64,000 nucleotides of DNA from Aradus depressus (lineage: Eukaryota > Arthropoda > Insecta > Hemiptera > Aradidae): contig OY759214.1 of NCBI GenBank assembly GCA_963662175.1, positions 12,400,001 to 12,464,000 of the forward strand, in the 5' to 3' direction. The notes under the pieces were generated by a model. The model was not told the origin of the DNA, did not search any database, and worked only from the letters and a program-made list of their open reading frames with translations. The stretch's first letter is position 1. The number at the start of each line of letters is the position of its first letter. Below, piece by piece: positions 29,801 to 39,187 of the stretch. A program made the position numbers and the translations under genes.

Positions 29801-32770
29801 CACATCGCATTTTATTTGTAAGTGGAGATGGAGGACTTAAAATCGGTAAACTACCATAGTGCGATCTTTAAATATTAGCTTTTTTTCAATTTTTTTTTCT
29901 TCTTTTTTTAGGTTGCGATTGGTGTTATAGAAACTTACAAATCCAAGATCTTTGAGAAGATACAGAGGGCGGAGAGTTATCAAAAACTAATTTTACAGCA
30001 AGTTGCTACGCAAAATAAAAAAACAAATGAAGCTATAGATCAGGTAAATTGAAAGAAGTAAATCACAACGGGGCTAGGAGCTGAATAATATGTTTCAAAT
30101 AAACATCCCAATTTGGTTCTGTTTGCCAAGATATAATAATATTATATAATAAGATCGCAGGTTCGAAACCCGGCCGAGGCCCTTTGGTTTTCCATTCAAT
30201 TCAGTATTGAGCATGAATAACTAAACCTAGGTAGGCCAAATTTAGGACTCCCACAGTAGGGTCGGGCTCATGTCCACCAGAGGGGCGAATGATCGCTGTG
30301 GTAGTATGAGATATGATTTCGCAGTAAAAGCCCGTAGATGAGTTATAATTACTAACTACAAGAAATAATTGAAATATAATTAAATATATGACATTATATC
30401 GAAAGTAAGAGTGAAAACAAGAATAAAATGAAATAAATGTGTTCATAATATTATGTTTAAATATTATTATGTTTATCTTATATTAAGTACTCTAGTGGCG
30501 GAGTTAGGAACTATACGGCGATAACTTAGAAAAGTTTTTAGATATTTATGTTAATATTTTTGTGATGAACAAGATTCATGAAATTAATTTTCCTGGTAGG
30601 AACGTAGGCAGTAATTTTATTTCAGAAAAATATTTTAAATAAATTTGTATTAATAATACATCAACTCATTTATGGAACCCTTCAGTAAGTGATCTGCTCA
30701 GACCTCTGTATTTTTTTAATTATTAATCAGTAATCTATTTATTTTTTTCTTTCTCCACAGTTGATCTGTACAATCAATTCAAGGCATGAGGAGGGCCTAA
30801 CGATGGAACACATCTTGTCAATATTGGTGTTTTTCTATAATGCCATTGGCAAAGACTTTTTAATAGAACCAGATCAGGAAGCCTTATTACAATCTGCATT
30901 AGCTGAAGCTATTGTTGAAGAAAAACAGAGTGAAACACCTGATGATTTTTTAGATATAGACAGTATTTTTGATGTTAAACAATACTGTTCCATAATATTT
31001 AAAAAACTTAATAGTATTAAAAACTCCAGAGCTAACCTAATTAAGTACAAGTAAGTAAATTATTTATAACGAAAATATACTATAACTTTATTTCAATTTA
31101 ATATAATAAATAACTTTTTTTAAAATTATTGATTGCAGGAGTATAACTACTTATGAGGGTTCCATGATGCCATTGCATTACTCAAATTTAATTAATAATA
31201 TTATTTGCGATATTGTTGATGTCACAAAACCTGAAATTGCAGACCTTTTGCACAAACCAAATCTCGGCGTTAGAGAAAATTTCACATTCCGTTTCAGGTA
31301 TATTACCTTAATGTATTAGTTTAATTAATGCCGATGTTTCTTTGACAGCTACTCAAGTGATGAAAACTGACATTATTGCAGAGATATTATGAAATAATTC
31401 AAATGAACTTGAAATAAATAAAACTTGTTTATTTATGATATTGTCTAATTTCACCAACTATATTTACATGGGAGTACTTTCGGTATTTCTACCATCCTCA
31501 GCCAAAAGCATAAGAGATAAGACTGGTGAAATTAGACAATATCATAAAATACTCAAGTGATGTTTTTTTCTGGTGGAAAATTTTGATCTAACGCCAATAA
31601 AAAATGTACGGTCTTCAAATCATTTCATACTGACATTACTGGGTATAAGAAAGTCACCTTCAGATTACGTTGTTCAATGAAACAAATAAATCAGTTGACG
31701 CCAACACATTACTTTCATGTTCTCAGTGATGCAAATATGAAAGGCATTTGAGAGAGGAAGGGAGCGTGATCTGAACAAAAGTGGTTGGTATAGTTAGTTA
31801 TTGTGACTAATGCCCGGCCTCTAACTACGAGGTCATATCGACTACTACCAGAGCGCTCTTTCGTTGCTCTAATGAACATGGGCCCCACTTTACGACAGCG
31901 GCAGTCCTAAGTGTCAACCCTGATTTATTCACCGTGGGTGGGGTAGGGGTCATTAACGAGTACCTGACATCGCACAGGCTCGGGATCATCGGTTAATGTC
32001 CCACCAAAGGATGGCATGCTCAAGGTTTTTTTACCTCTCAGATAAAAAAACCTAAGGACCTCGGCCGGGTTTTGAATTCGCGATTTTCAGCTCAGTAGAC
32101 AAGCACGCTACCGGTGCCCTCAAGACTGCACCATCAAGGTTGTATAAGAAAGTTCTGTTGTGGTCACATTACATTTTTTTTTCTTAAGTATAAAGCTTAA
32201 ATGAGGGTTGGTACTTCATTGCCACGACCCTCTGGATTATTAGTTGCGAAATATAATATTCAAAATGATCAAATGGAACTATTTTTATTGAAAAAACTAT
32301 GGCTTTGGATGTTAGAAATTCACTTTTTGAGAGGGCTGATGTTTATTTAATAAATAAATAAAACAATATTATGAACTAGACCTGACGATGGTGTGAGGCC
32401 GAAACCGGTAGTTTTATTTTTATAAATATCTTTAGTGGAATAGACAATATTTCAAAAAATAAGTTTGTTTTATTTATTTATTACAAATTCCACAATTTGT
32501 CCGCGTTCCTCAACTTAGAAGTTGTTTATTTAATAGGTGATTATTTTTTTCAGTAAAATGTTGAACACAACGAGACCCCATCTGATGGACAATGACAACG
32601 TCATGGTGTTCGTGATAGGAGGCGTTACTGGTCAGGAAGTGAAGTTTATCAAAGACTGTTTCAAGGCCTACGACAAGAATGTCCTTATCGGTTCTACCAG
32701 TTTCATTTCGCCGGGTCTTCTTCTCAGAAATATATTTAATAATGACCCCTTAAATCCATTTTCTATATAA
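20831..32770 (+). CDS. SCFD2: Sec1 family domain-containing protein 2 orthologue
   Basis: Ten exons: 20831-21007, 21791-22033, 22736-22873, 24090-24275, 25345-25517, 29286-29538, 29912-30043, 30761-31050, 31139-31297 and 32554-32770. They total 1968 nt, 655 aa plus TAA, all phase-consistent. SCFD2 is a divergent Sec1/Munc18-like protein, presumed to act in SNARE-dependent traffic; its role is poorly known. Recognisable blocks are ECLHWHGGLLRLLSAGA and KEFSSFE (exon 1), EEKKAVFLVGKPL (exon 2), TAEIFHFPFG (exon 3), GLLLIDRTLDLASVTYYG and LPPFPGHSTDVAIDM (exon 5), LYVPGCL (exon 6) and VMVFVIGGVTGQEVKFIKD (exon 10). Length is close to the vertebrate protein (about 680 aa). The first in-frame ATG is chosen; the frame is open upstream but has no earlier ATG. 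Intron 5 holds a PLE palindrome and two SINE families, and intron 9 two hammerhead elements. Confidence 0.95.
23175..23376 (-). repeat. tRNA-derived SINE, family 1, 5' part
   Basis: Reverse-oriented head and proximal body: ATCGCACAGGCTCGGGACCA, B box region TTCCGAACCCGCGA, and GAGCTACCGGCGCTCTC at the right (all as read on +). The distal body and tail are absent. It lies in SCFD2 intron 3. Confidence 0.8.
23938..24060 (+). repeat. Direct repeat upstream of SCFD2 exon 4 (copy 1)
   Basis: Shares GTTTGTGGAGGATCAAAAA, TTTAGTTTGGGAAACAGGG and a TAAAAT-GTGTTTCAC end with 24876-24992. It lies 30 bp before exon 4; the family is unknown. Confidence 0.65.
24876..24992 (+). repeat. Direct repeat downstream of SCFD2 exon 4 (copy 2)
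   Basis: About 85% similar by eye to 23938-24060, same orientation, on the other side of exon 4. It could be an interspersed repeat inserted twice or part of an old local duplication. Confidence 0.65.
26199..26733 (-). CDS. PLE GIY-YIG endonuclease domain, partial (left arm)
   Basis: The open frame runs from the palindrome centre to the stop, without its own 5' end. It has the linker (YHNIYPKPQTEKCNYYSIPY, then KHNLNPAFKSNPN) and the nuclease core GVYQLECPECNAKYAGQTGR, FKIRYREH and FHQHLTETGH, ending LEAVEINKLNKNND...LLNLNIK. GIY is represented by GVY and YIG by YAG, and the Cys pair CPEC is typical of PLE endonucleases. The RT domain is absent, so it cannot move on its own. Confidence 0.88.
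26763..27293 (+). CDS. PLE GIY-YIG endonuclease domain, partial (right arm)
   Basis: Mirror copy of the left-arm frame, about 176 codons ending TAG at 27291-27293. The first internal ATG/TTG candidates give 134 aa, but the open frame extends back to the palindrome centre, so this is a truncated ORF, not a gene with its own start. The amino-acid sequence is the same as the left arm, indicating a recent origin or ongoing conversion of the palindrome. Confidence 0.88.
   Translation, partial: KLKQITYHNIYPKPQTEKCNYYSIPYTGRLSQIIKKKLSKHNLNPAFKSNPNLGRILFNSKEKIDLMDKCGVYQLECPECNAKYAGQTGRSFKIRYREHTRNTNSNTSSFHQHLTETGHTIDTQHKPNIIHICQKGPLLNLLEAVEINKLNKNNDIIMLNEQIELNHSPLLNLNIK
27683..27720 (+). ncRNA. Degenerate hammerhead-like motif at PLE end
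   Basis: TTGATAA, U, stem II GCC/GGC, GAAA, CTAGTTGA. The usual first C and the catalytic G of CTGANGA are T and A here, so it is probably inactive. The mirror copy is near 25774-25811. Confidence 0.4.
28046..28215 (+). repeat. tRNA-derived SINE, family 2
   Basis: Head GGGCTAGAGCGTAGGGCTCT with B box GGTTCGAATCCCG, then CCCGGGGCCATGGATGTCGT and ATGGCTAATATGCATCG. This is a different tRNA-like head and body from family 1. It lies in SCFD2 intron 5. Confidence 0.78.
28312..28499 (-). repeat. tRNA-derived SINE, family 2, inverted neighbour
   Basis: Reverse-oriented copy: GATGATGCGTATTAGCCATG at the left (tail side), B box GGGATTCGAACC and CTCTAGCCCGCACGGCC at the right. It is tail-to-tail with the copy at 28046-28215. 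Confidence 0.8.
28540..28722 (-). pseudogene. RTE-like LINE ORF 3'-terminal fragment
   Basis: The minus strand reads GRPKLRWQDGVANDARSLLG, then VRHWRAAAQNRDNWRTLLEE and ALTH-stop. This is the conserved C-terminal stretch of RTE-type and related LINE polyproteins. Only this tail remains. It lies in SCFD2 intron 5. Confidence 0.65.
28756..29044 (+). repeat. tRNA-derived SINE, family 1, with TSD
   Basis: Flanked by TAATATTATAGT (28744-28755 and 29045-29056). Head GAGGGCACCTGTAGCTCAGT with A box, B box GGTTCGAAACCCG, a short deletion after the B box, then the body and CCCGGGCATGAGTCAAATAA. It lies in SCFD2 intron 5. Confidence 0.92.
29085..29272. repeat. Degenerate PLE-related inverted pair next to SCFD2 exon 6
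   Basis: Inverted hammerhead-like remnants (minus near 29117-29155, plus near 29182-29212: ATGGTGTAATGCCGATATCA) followed by GCATAGACAATATTTCAAAA and the T-rich tail AAGTTTGTTTTATTTATTTA. The tail ends ~14 bp before the exon 6 acceptor at 29285. Confidence 0.55.
30152..30358 (+). repeat. SINE family 1, truncated
   Basis: Begins at the B box (GGTTCGAAACCCGGCCGAGG), has an internal deletion, and ends GTAGATGAGTTATAATTACT. It lies in SCFD2 intron 7. Confidence 0.7.
31363..31549 (-). mobile_element. 187-bp hammerhead mini-element with 13-bp TSD (subfamily A)
   Basis: The duplication TACTCAAGTGATG (31350-31362 and 31550-31562) brackets 187 bp. A 21-bp perfect inverted repeat (31435-31455 with 31525-31545; GGTGAAATTAGACAATATCA on +) encloses a hammerhead core on the minus strand (about 31471-31502): CTGAGGA, GGUA/UACC stem II with a GAAA loop, GAAA, AGUACU-C. 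It lies in SCFD2 intron 9. Confidence 0.85.
31790..32120 (-). repeat. tRNA-derived SINE, family 1
   Basis: Tail at left (TAGTTAGTTATTGTGACT), body with ACCTGACATCGCACAGGCTC, and a damaged head at right (AAGCACGCTACCGGTGCCC; part of the A-box region deleted). It lies in SCFD2 intron 9. Confidence 0.82.
32353..32522 (+). mobile_element. 170-bp hammerhead mini-element with 13-bp TSD (subfamily B)
   Basis: The duplication TGTTTATTTAATA (32340-32352 and 32523-32535) brackets 170 bp. The core CTGACGA is at 32382-32388, then TGGTGTGAGGCC, GAAA (32401-32404) and CCGGTA. Downstream come TTTAGTGGAATAGACAATAT, the T-rich AAGTTTGTTTTATTTATTTA and a terminal block ending GTCCGCGTTCCTCAACTTAG, the complement of the first bases of the 9748 and 14054 elements. 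It ends 31 bp before the SCFD2 exon 10. Confidence 0.85.
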
Positions 32771-32826
32771 ACTGTCCTGGTTTAAACAAAAAAATTATTA
32801 TTTATTGAAATGGTTGTTGATAATTT

Positions 32827-32832
32827 AATAAA
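32827..32832 (+). terminator. Candidate poly(A) signal of SCFD2
   Basis: AATAAA 57 nt after the SCFD2 stop codon, in T/A-rich sequence. Confidence 0.45.
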
Positions 32833-33024
32833 TGTTTTATCAAAATGTTTTTGATTCCAATTATTATGTTTTCCTTTGTGCAACTATTATCTTATATGCG
32901 AATCACATTTAAAATTAGACGATTTTATTTATTTATAAAAATTATTTATACTAAATCACCTAAATACACAATATCAAGGTAATTTTAGATATTGATTTAC
33001 AAACATTCAATGATAATATATTTC
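32833..33024. other. SCFD2 downstream flank
   Basis: AT-rich sequence after the candidate poly(A) signal; nothing recognised. Confidence 0.4.
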
Positions 33025-33263
33025 AAAAGGGCTTAAGTCAGAATAAGTCTTGTGATCCAAAGGATTTACCAAAGGATTTAGTGCATTTAAATATTTTTGC
33101 CAAATGCAGCTGATTGTTGGAATATTTTACTTTGTTTATATTTAATACTTTATAGAAATAATATTTCAAGTAACATAAATGTGCTTTACCTGATTTGCAG
33201 GAATTTTTCAAACCTTCGGAAATTCCCCTCCTAAAATTCATATTTGCTGACTTAAGCCCTTTT
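33025..33263. mobile_element. MITE-like element with 17-bp perfect TIR
   Basis: AAAAGGGCTTAAGTCAG at 33025-33041 is repeated inverted at 33247-33263, giving a 239-bp unit. It carries no recognisable protein. The superfamily is unknown and the target duplication is not obvious. Confidence 0.65.
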
Positions 33264-33269
33264 CGCCCA

Positions 33270-33870
33270 AACACCCGAGATATAGTAGCTAAAAAAGCTT
33301 GATATTTGCATATTAAGCAAAGTAATTTAAATAATAATTGATTTAATCCACGAAATATCTTTCTTAAGTTTCGTGTAAATAAATAATACAATTCCTGCTA
33401 AAAAATATCTATTTATATCCATTCGATTCGATCTAATTTTTTCTTATTTTTCACCAAAAAAAGTTCATTGAAATGATGGTTCTTGAATTGTGTTTTCTTT
33501 CAGTCTGTTCTTATTGCGAATGGTGATGCGTCGATTGAGACAGGGTGCGGCTAATTTCTCGCCATTTTAATTTTACCAATCTTTCTAAGACTCTTCGGAA
33601 ATTACTTATTGTTGTCTTTCTTTATTTTTAGGTAAAATCCAAGTCTCACACTACTTGGTGTACTTCACAACAGCCATTATCTTTTTTTCTGAGTGTTTTG
33701 CCTTTGAATAATCACATTTAGATTTTTCTGTTTTATGATTTATTAGGATTCACTTTTTGTTTTGGAAATTAAAACAGTGAACAAATAAATATGTAGCCAA
33801 GGAAGGGAGGAGATGTTGGAGTACTATTTATTATAAATTACAAATCCAGATCCAAAAAAAAAAAGTTTTT
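33270..33870. other. Intergenic sequence, nothing recognised
   Basis: AT-rich intergenic DNA between the MITE-like unit and the next interspersed repeat. No coding frame resembles a known family. Confidence 0.4.
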
Positions 33871-33879
33871 TGGTAAATC

Positions 33880-34535
33880 ACTAGCTACATCCTCAAGAAG
33901 AAAAAATCGATTTTCCGCTCTCCTTTCAAAGCCAATCTACCGTTTGGCCTAAAACTCAATATTTGACTTATATAGTGGCTTCTGAATCTACATTCTACAT
34001 TTTGTGTCGATACATTCATTACAACGGCAGTTATTATGGTATTTGGGACGAGCCCTTCATCTAATGCCTCCCCTTCCACCCTACTGATTTCGCGGAAAAT
34101 TACTAAGTACCATCTCTATAGGGTTTTGAATTTAAATATAAAATTTCATGTCAATACATTCATTACATCGGCAGTTATTGGAGTACATGAGTCAAGCCCT
34201 CCTCTCATCCTTCCTCTCCTTCGGCTGATTCTGCTGAAAAATATTAGATGTAGTCCAATATTTGAAAACTGGCTTCTGAATCATACTAAATTTCGTGTCA
34301 ATATATTCATTCCATCGGGAGTTTGGGGGATTTTTGAGTTGAGCTTCCTCTGATCCTTCCTTCACTTCGGAACCTTCCGCTGAAAATTGATAGCTACGTC
34401 CTCATAGGTTCTGAATTTACTTAAGAAATTTCATGTCAATACATTAATTACAACGGCAGTTATTAGAGTTACTAGGTTCTGGATACACATATAAAATTGG
34501 TGTTGATACATTAATTCCAGTCCGAACTCCGATGA
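33880..34535 (-). repeat. GGGGAAGT repeat family, long reverse copy
   Basis: At least four tandem units in reverse orientation, marked on + by TTTTGTGTCGATACATTCAT, GTCAATACATTCATTACA, GTCAATATATTCATTCCA and GTCAATACATTAATTACA. The terminal GGGGAAGT is lost at the left. It borders the insertion site of the second R1 element. Confidence 0.6.
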
Positions 34536-34553
34536 ATTGTCAACAATAAGATG

Positions 34554-37500
34554 TTTTTTTTTTTTTTTTGGGGGGGGGGGGGTCGGTCACATCACCCTAT
34601 TTGTTCGGCGGGGAAATGGGTAACCTTTCTCCGTTTTTATTCACAATTTACTTTTGGTGCTATGGACGGCTGTGGACCGGCTCGATGGCTACGGTCGGCA
34701 GTCGTCCTTGGTTCCTCGCCGCCTCATTGCGCCGAATGAGCTCGAGACTCTTCGGTGGCTTCTGGTCTGCCTATCTCCCGGAGCCGGGGGCTGCCACCGC
34801 TGCGCCTGTCGGCGGTCGGCGGGGCCCCCGGCACCGGGTTAGAAGGCTTTCTTAATTTTTCGCCAGGAGGAGACGAACCGACCAAAAGCCGGGTAGCCAG
34901 TCTCCGTCATCAGTCCCGGCAGATTCAGTCCCAGGTACGATCCTGTCCTGCGAATCAGCGCCGCCCTTGGCCCGTCGTATAGCGGGCATTCGAGGACTAC
35001 GTGTTCCGCAGTCTCGACGCCGCCACACGAGCAGGCAGGGCTGTTCTTCCTCTTAAAGAAGAAGAGCTTGGCGCTGAAGTCACCGTGACCTGATAGCACC
35101 TGTGACATCCAGTGGTCTGGTTGTATCCATGGAGAGTCAAGACGCGTCCGGACGCTCGAGAAATAGGCGAAGGTGGTTCGGCCATCTGTCGATTGCGCCC
35201 AACGCCGTTGCCATCTTTCCACAATCCATGCCTGGACAATGCCCCTCAGGCGCTCCGGTCTCGCCTGTCCTTGCATCCCCTCCTCTAAGGCTTGACGCAA
35301 GGCCACGTCCGTGTCTGCTTCCAGTGGTAAGCCGCGTCTACAGAAGTAAGAGGCGACGGCTCCATCCAAGACTAGATCTATGGGAGGAGCCCCCGCCAGC
35401 ACCTGCAGCGCAGCCGTGGAAACTGTACGGTAGGCCTTGGTAACCCTGAGGAGGGCGGCTCTTTGAGCTTGTAATAGCAATGCACGCTGCCGTTTGGTGG
35501 GGTGATGCCACCATCCGGCAGCGGCGTATCTTTCTACGGCCTCGAAGACCCCGGCGTAAATAGTTTTACACGCGGAGTACCCGAGGCCCCATGTCGCTCG
35601 GGCTAGGTAGCTCAGAGCGCTAAAGGTAGCTGTTGTCTTATCCTTGATGGCAACTGCGTGGGGCGTGACGTTGAATCCCGGCCCAATCCCCACACCTAGG
35701 TACGTGACCACGGCCGGAAACTCAACGCGTCGGCCGTACACTGCAAGAACCAGGGGGTGGCGGGCGTCAGTTTTTCCTCTCATCAGCATGGCCGCTGTCT
35801 TGCTGGGAGAGAGGGTTAACTTGTTCAGTCGGCACCATGTGTCCGTAGCGTCAATCGCGGCTTGGGCTCGGGCAGTCAAAGTAGCTCGACTGTCAGCGTG
35901 CACCGTGACCACTAGGTCGTCGACATAGGCTATTGCCTTGAGTCCACGAGTCTCGAGGTCACGAAGCAGTCCGTCAAAGAGGATGTTCCAGAGTGTTGGT
36001 CCGAGGACCGAGCCCTGGGGACACCCCCTGGTGACGTTCGCTGTAGTGCTGGTGAATTGCTGCCTCACCGTCGCAGAGCGCTCGCTGAGGAAGCTGGAGA
36101 TGAGCCCGAATAGGTTCCTGGTAATTCCCACAGACCGTAGTCGCAAGAGAATGGCAGGCCACCAGGCGCAGTCGAAGGCCGCGGCTATGTCGAAGAAGAT
36201 ACAGAGAGAGTATTTCCCTCGGCCCTCCCCGACATCCGCCCTCAGCATCCTCAACGCATCCTCAGTGGATCTGCCCCTCATGCATCCGAATTGTCTGTGC
36301 GATACGAAGGCCTGTACCCGGGCTCGAATTCCTGAGAGAATCAGAGTCTCCAACACCTTGCCGGAGACTGGGAGTAGACTGATCGGTCTATAGCTACCCA
36401 CCAAGGAGAGGTCCCTGTCCCCAGGCTTGACAAACGTGCACACAAGTGCACGTTTCCAAGCACTCGGGAAGTGGCCAGTCCTTAGGCAGGAGTTTACCAG
36501 GTGAAGAAGATCCGCCTTTATGGCCGGGAATGCCTTCTTGATCATGGCGGCGTCTATGAGATCCATCCCAGGGGCGCCGCCATTCCTCTGCTTCCCAACC
36601 GCCAGACTTAAATCTAATTCGTCCCAGTCCGGAGCGTCCTCCGTATCCGGCAGGGCACGGGCAGTCTCTCTGATTATTACCTGGGCGGGGGTATCCTCCG
36701 TCGGGTCGTCCGCCGGAAAGGCCACTCCCAGGTACATCCGTCCTGCCTCCTCCAGGGACAAGGCGTAAACGTCCCCGTCCCTGATGGAGGCCACAGGGGC
36801 GACCGGCCTGAGCCTACCGGTGACGACCCGGTAAGGGATCCCCCACGGGTTTCTGACACTCTCCTCCTCTATGAAATTCCTCCAACTTACCTTCTTCGCA
36901 GTGGCGATGCTTCGGTTGTAGGCATTATTCAGTTGTCGGTACTCTTCCCGCCTTAACACCTTCAGAAGTGGATTCCCGCACCGTTGGTACCTACGCCTGG
37001 CGCGGTATACAACCCTCTTAGCGAGGGTAAGCTCCTCACTCCACCAGGGAACCTTTTTGAGCCTGTTCACCTTCCTGGGGATGGTTTCATCGGCAGCTCG
37101 GAGTAATATACTTCCGAGCTGTTCGACTCCCTCCTCGATCTGGTCAACAGGGTCAACGCTCCCGAGGCCTTCCCAATCCTCGTCACAGGAGTAGGTAGCA
37201 ACGGCGGTCACAAAGGCGTCCGAGATGGCCTTGCGTGTAGCAAAGCGCGGGTCTCTAGGCCTGACCACTGGAAGACCCGGGTCAAAGAGCTGAACATCTA
37301 TGACGCAATGGTCGCTAGATGTGACTTCTCTGACACGCCATCCTCCCACAGCCTGGCCTAGTCCGCCGGACACAAGTGTGACATCTATATGGGATTCTCC
37401 CATTACACCACGAAATGTGGGCGGGGAGTCCGGGTCGTTGACAATGCGAAGATCATGGCGGGCTATCACATCCAGTAACCTGCCACCCCGGCGATCGGTG

Positions 37501-37557
37501 CGAGCCGATCCCCAGGCGACTGACCAGGAATTAACATCCGCCAAGATGATCACGTTG
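34554..37557 (-). mobile_element. R1-clade LINE, second subfamily, 5'-truncated
   Basis: GC-rich 3.0-kb insert. On the minus strand its 3' end is C13 followed by A16 (34582-34554). A 7-bp repeat TAAGATG at 34547-34553 and 37558-37564 directly flanks the A tail and the 5' truncation point, so it is a likely short target duplication. The 5' end falls in the endonuclease domain about 20 codons further in than the copy at 16244. The 3' UTR is longer (about 290 bp) and unlike that copy. Confidence 0.9.
34839..37557 (-). CDS. R1-like ORF2: endonuclease (C-terminal part) and reverse transcriptase, intact frame
   Basis: Open from the truncation point for about 905 codons. It has [38 protein letters not shown] and TSSDHCVIDV (endonuclease end), then [60 protein letters not shown], catalytic YVDD (35916-35927) and [17 protein letters not shown] near the C-terminus. 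By eye it is roughly 70-75% identical to the ORF at 16244-19028, so the two belong to related subfamilies, not to one recent burst. No stops or frameshifts. Confidence 0.93.
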
Positions 37558-37564
37558 TAAGATG

Positions 37565-37870
37565 CTATGTAGAGATCTCAATATCCCGACTGCCAATCTA
37601 ATCCTGATTCCAAGCATTCTATAGAAACCTTTCTTCTCGTTGCAAGTCTCTCCCACAAGCACTATTCTCTCATTCCCATCCGGATATTCCTCCTCGCAGC
37701 TTGGACAGGAGATGGCCACTCGATCTTCTCTCTAGAGGTAGTGAACTATACTTTCGAGGGAGTGTCAGCGCTGGATGGTTTCTCCCGTCAATTGACACTG
37801 TTCTATATAGATTGAGAAACAAAAAAAAAAAAATATATATATATATGTATAAAACAGTAACGTGATGTAA
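37565..37870. other. Flank of the R1 insertion, no feature recognised
   Basis: An open frame on the minus strand (to 37719, with CPSCEEEYPDGNERIVLVGE) could be a relic of another transposon, but I do not recognise the family. An A-rich and AT-repeat tract lies at 37820-37850. Confidence 0.3.
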
Positions 37871-37879
37871 GTATAGTAG

Positions 37880-38205
37880 TTAGTTATTGTGACTCATGCC
37901 GGGGCTTTAACTACAAGGTCATATCGCCTACAACCAGAGCGCTCTTTCGTCAGTGGTGGACTCTATTGTGGAAGTCCTAAATTTTGCCTACCGTAAATTC
38001 TTATTCACCTAGGGTAGGGATCGAGTACCTGACATCGTACAGGCTCGGGACCATCACTTAACGTCCTATTCGAAAGATCGGCGTGCTTAAGTTTATTTTA
38101 CCTCCCAGATAAAATAAACTAAGGGCCTTGGTCGGGTTTGGAACCTACGATCTTGAGCTCAGAAAGCAAGCACGCATACCACTCTGCTACCGATGCCCCC
38201 TGTAT
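37880..38205 (-). repeat. tRNA-derived SINE, family 1, with TSD
   Basis: Flanked by GTATAGTAG (37871-37879 and 38206-38214). Tail at left (GACTCATGCCGGGGC), head at right (CACGCATACCACTCTGCTAC), B box GGTTTGGAACC on + (mutated). Confidence 0.88.
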
Positions 38206-38334
38206 GTATAGTAGATAAAATAATAAATGTGTAACTATGTTACTGTTGGGTCGATAATTTTCATAAACTTTTTTTTTGTTTTATGCAATTAAAACAGGAT
38301 TAGATCTTTATAAACAAAAAGAAATAACCCTGTT

Positions 38335-38475
38335 TAACGTGTCAGGTACTCATAAAATTGGATCGTAAAAAGATCTGGGTTTTTGCCTATAGTCTACGTC
38401 CGGCAGAACGACAAAAGAGCGCACTGCTAGTCGGTGGTTAGACCTCGTAGTTAAAGCCCGGGTATGAGACCAAAA
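38335..38475 (+). repeat. SINE family 1, 3' fragment
   Basis: Body and tail remnant: GTCAGGTACTCATAAAAT, CGACAAAAGAGCGCACTG, TTAAAGCCCGGGTATGAG. The tRNA-like head is absent. Confidence 0.65.
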
Positions 38476-38812
38476 AGAAACAAACAACAATTAGTCCGTG
38501 TATGAATGAAAATTAAAGAAAAAATGTACAGAAGTAGGGAATTTAATCGTCAATCAAGCCATTATTGCACTGTATTTTCTGGAGTTTACTCAACATTGTT
38601 ACGCATTTCTCAGGTAACAACGAAGTAAATAGCACTTTTCATAAATGGTATAATTACGGTGAAGATTAAGCAAATGAATTGTCATGCCTACGTTAGCTTA
38701 TTAACTCGTTATGGAAATGAATTTGAAACTCGCGGTACTCGCAGCCATCTTGACATTCCTCCCCTCCACCTTTACTTGCCCAGATATCTCCTTGAATGAA
38801 AGTTGAGTTCAG

Positions 38813-39187
38813 TTCGTTCCGTATCTTGTTCAGTATTTCTCGTGTCACTCCTAGTAGTAGTGTAATCGTTTGTTATGGCGTCTGCTTGTTTGTGAGTGGT
38901 CTACCAGTCAATAATTAATTTATTAGTTTTTCTTCCATCCATAAATACAAATTGTTTTACACTACCCAGTAATGATAGTGGTTAACAGCGCAATGTTTAG
39001 TGTTTCTTCTCACTTTCTAAAGTGTATTAGTTTTTTTCGCCACATTTTCACAGTCTATGTGTGATAATGAATTCAATTGAATGAAAAATTCCAAGAACTT
39101 TTGTTTAAAGTTTTAGTTAGATTTCTTATTTGAATTTTGATTAGTTTTGGTTTTTTTCATATTTTCATCAGTTTTTAAGAAGCAATA
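38813..39187 (+). promoter_or_regulatory. Probable 5' UTR and start region of GAPVD1
   Basis: An arthropod-type initiator-like TCAGTT at about 38815, a possible donor TTT|GTGAGT at 38892 and an acceptor TTTTCATCAG ending 39171 suggest a non-coding first exon and a ~280-bp 5' UTR intron. A short upstream ATG (38875) opens a 6-codon frame. All of this is inference from sequence patterns. Confidence 0.25.

Noticed and set aside
37531..37719. 62-codon frame upstream of the second R1 (CPSCEEEYPDGNERIVLVGE)
   Set aside because: It could be a transposon relic, but I cannot match it to a family and it straddles the R1 border.
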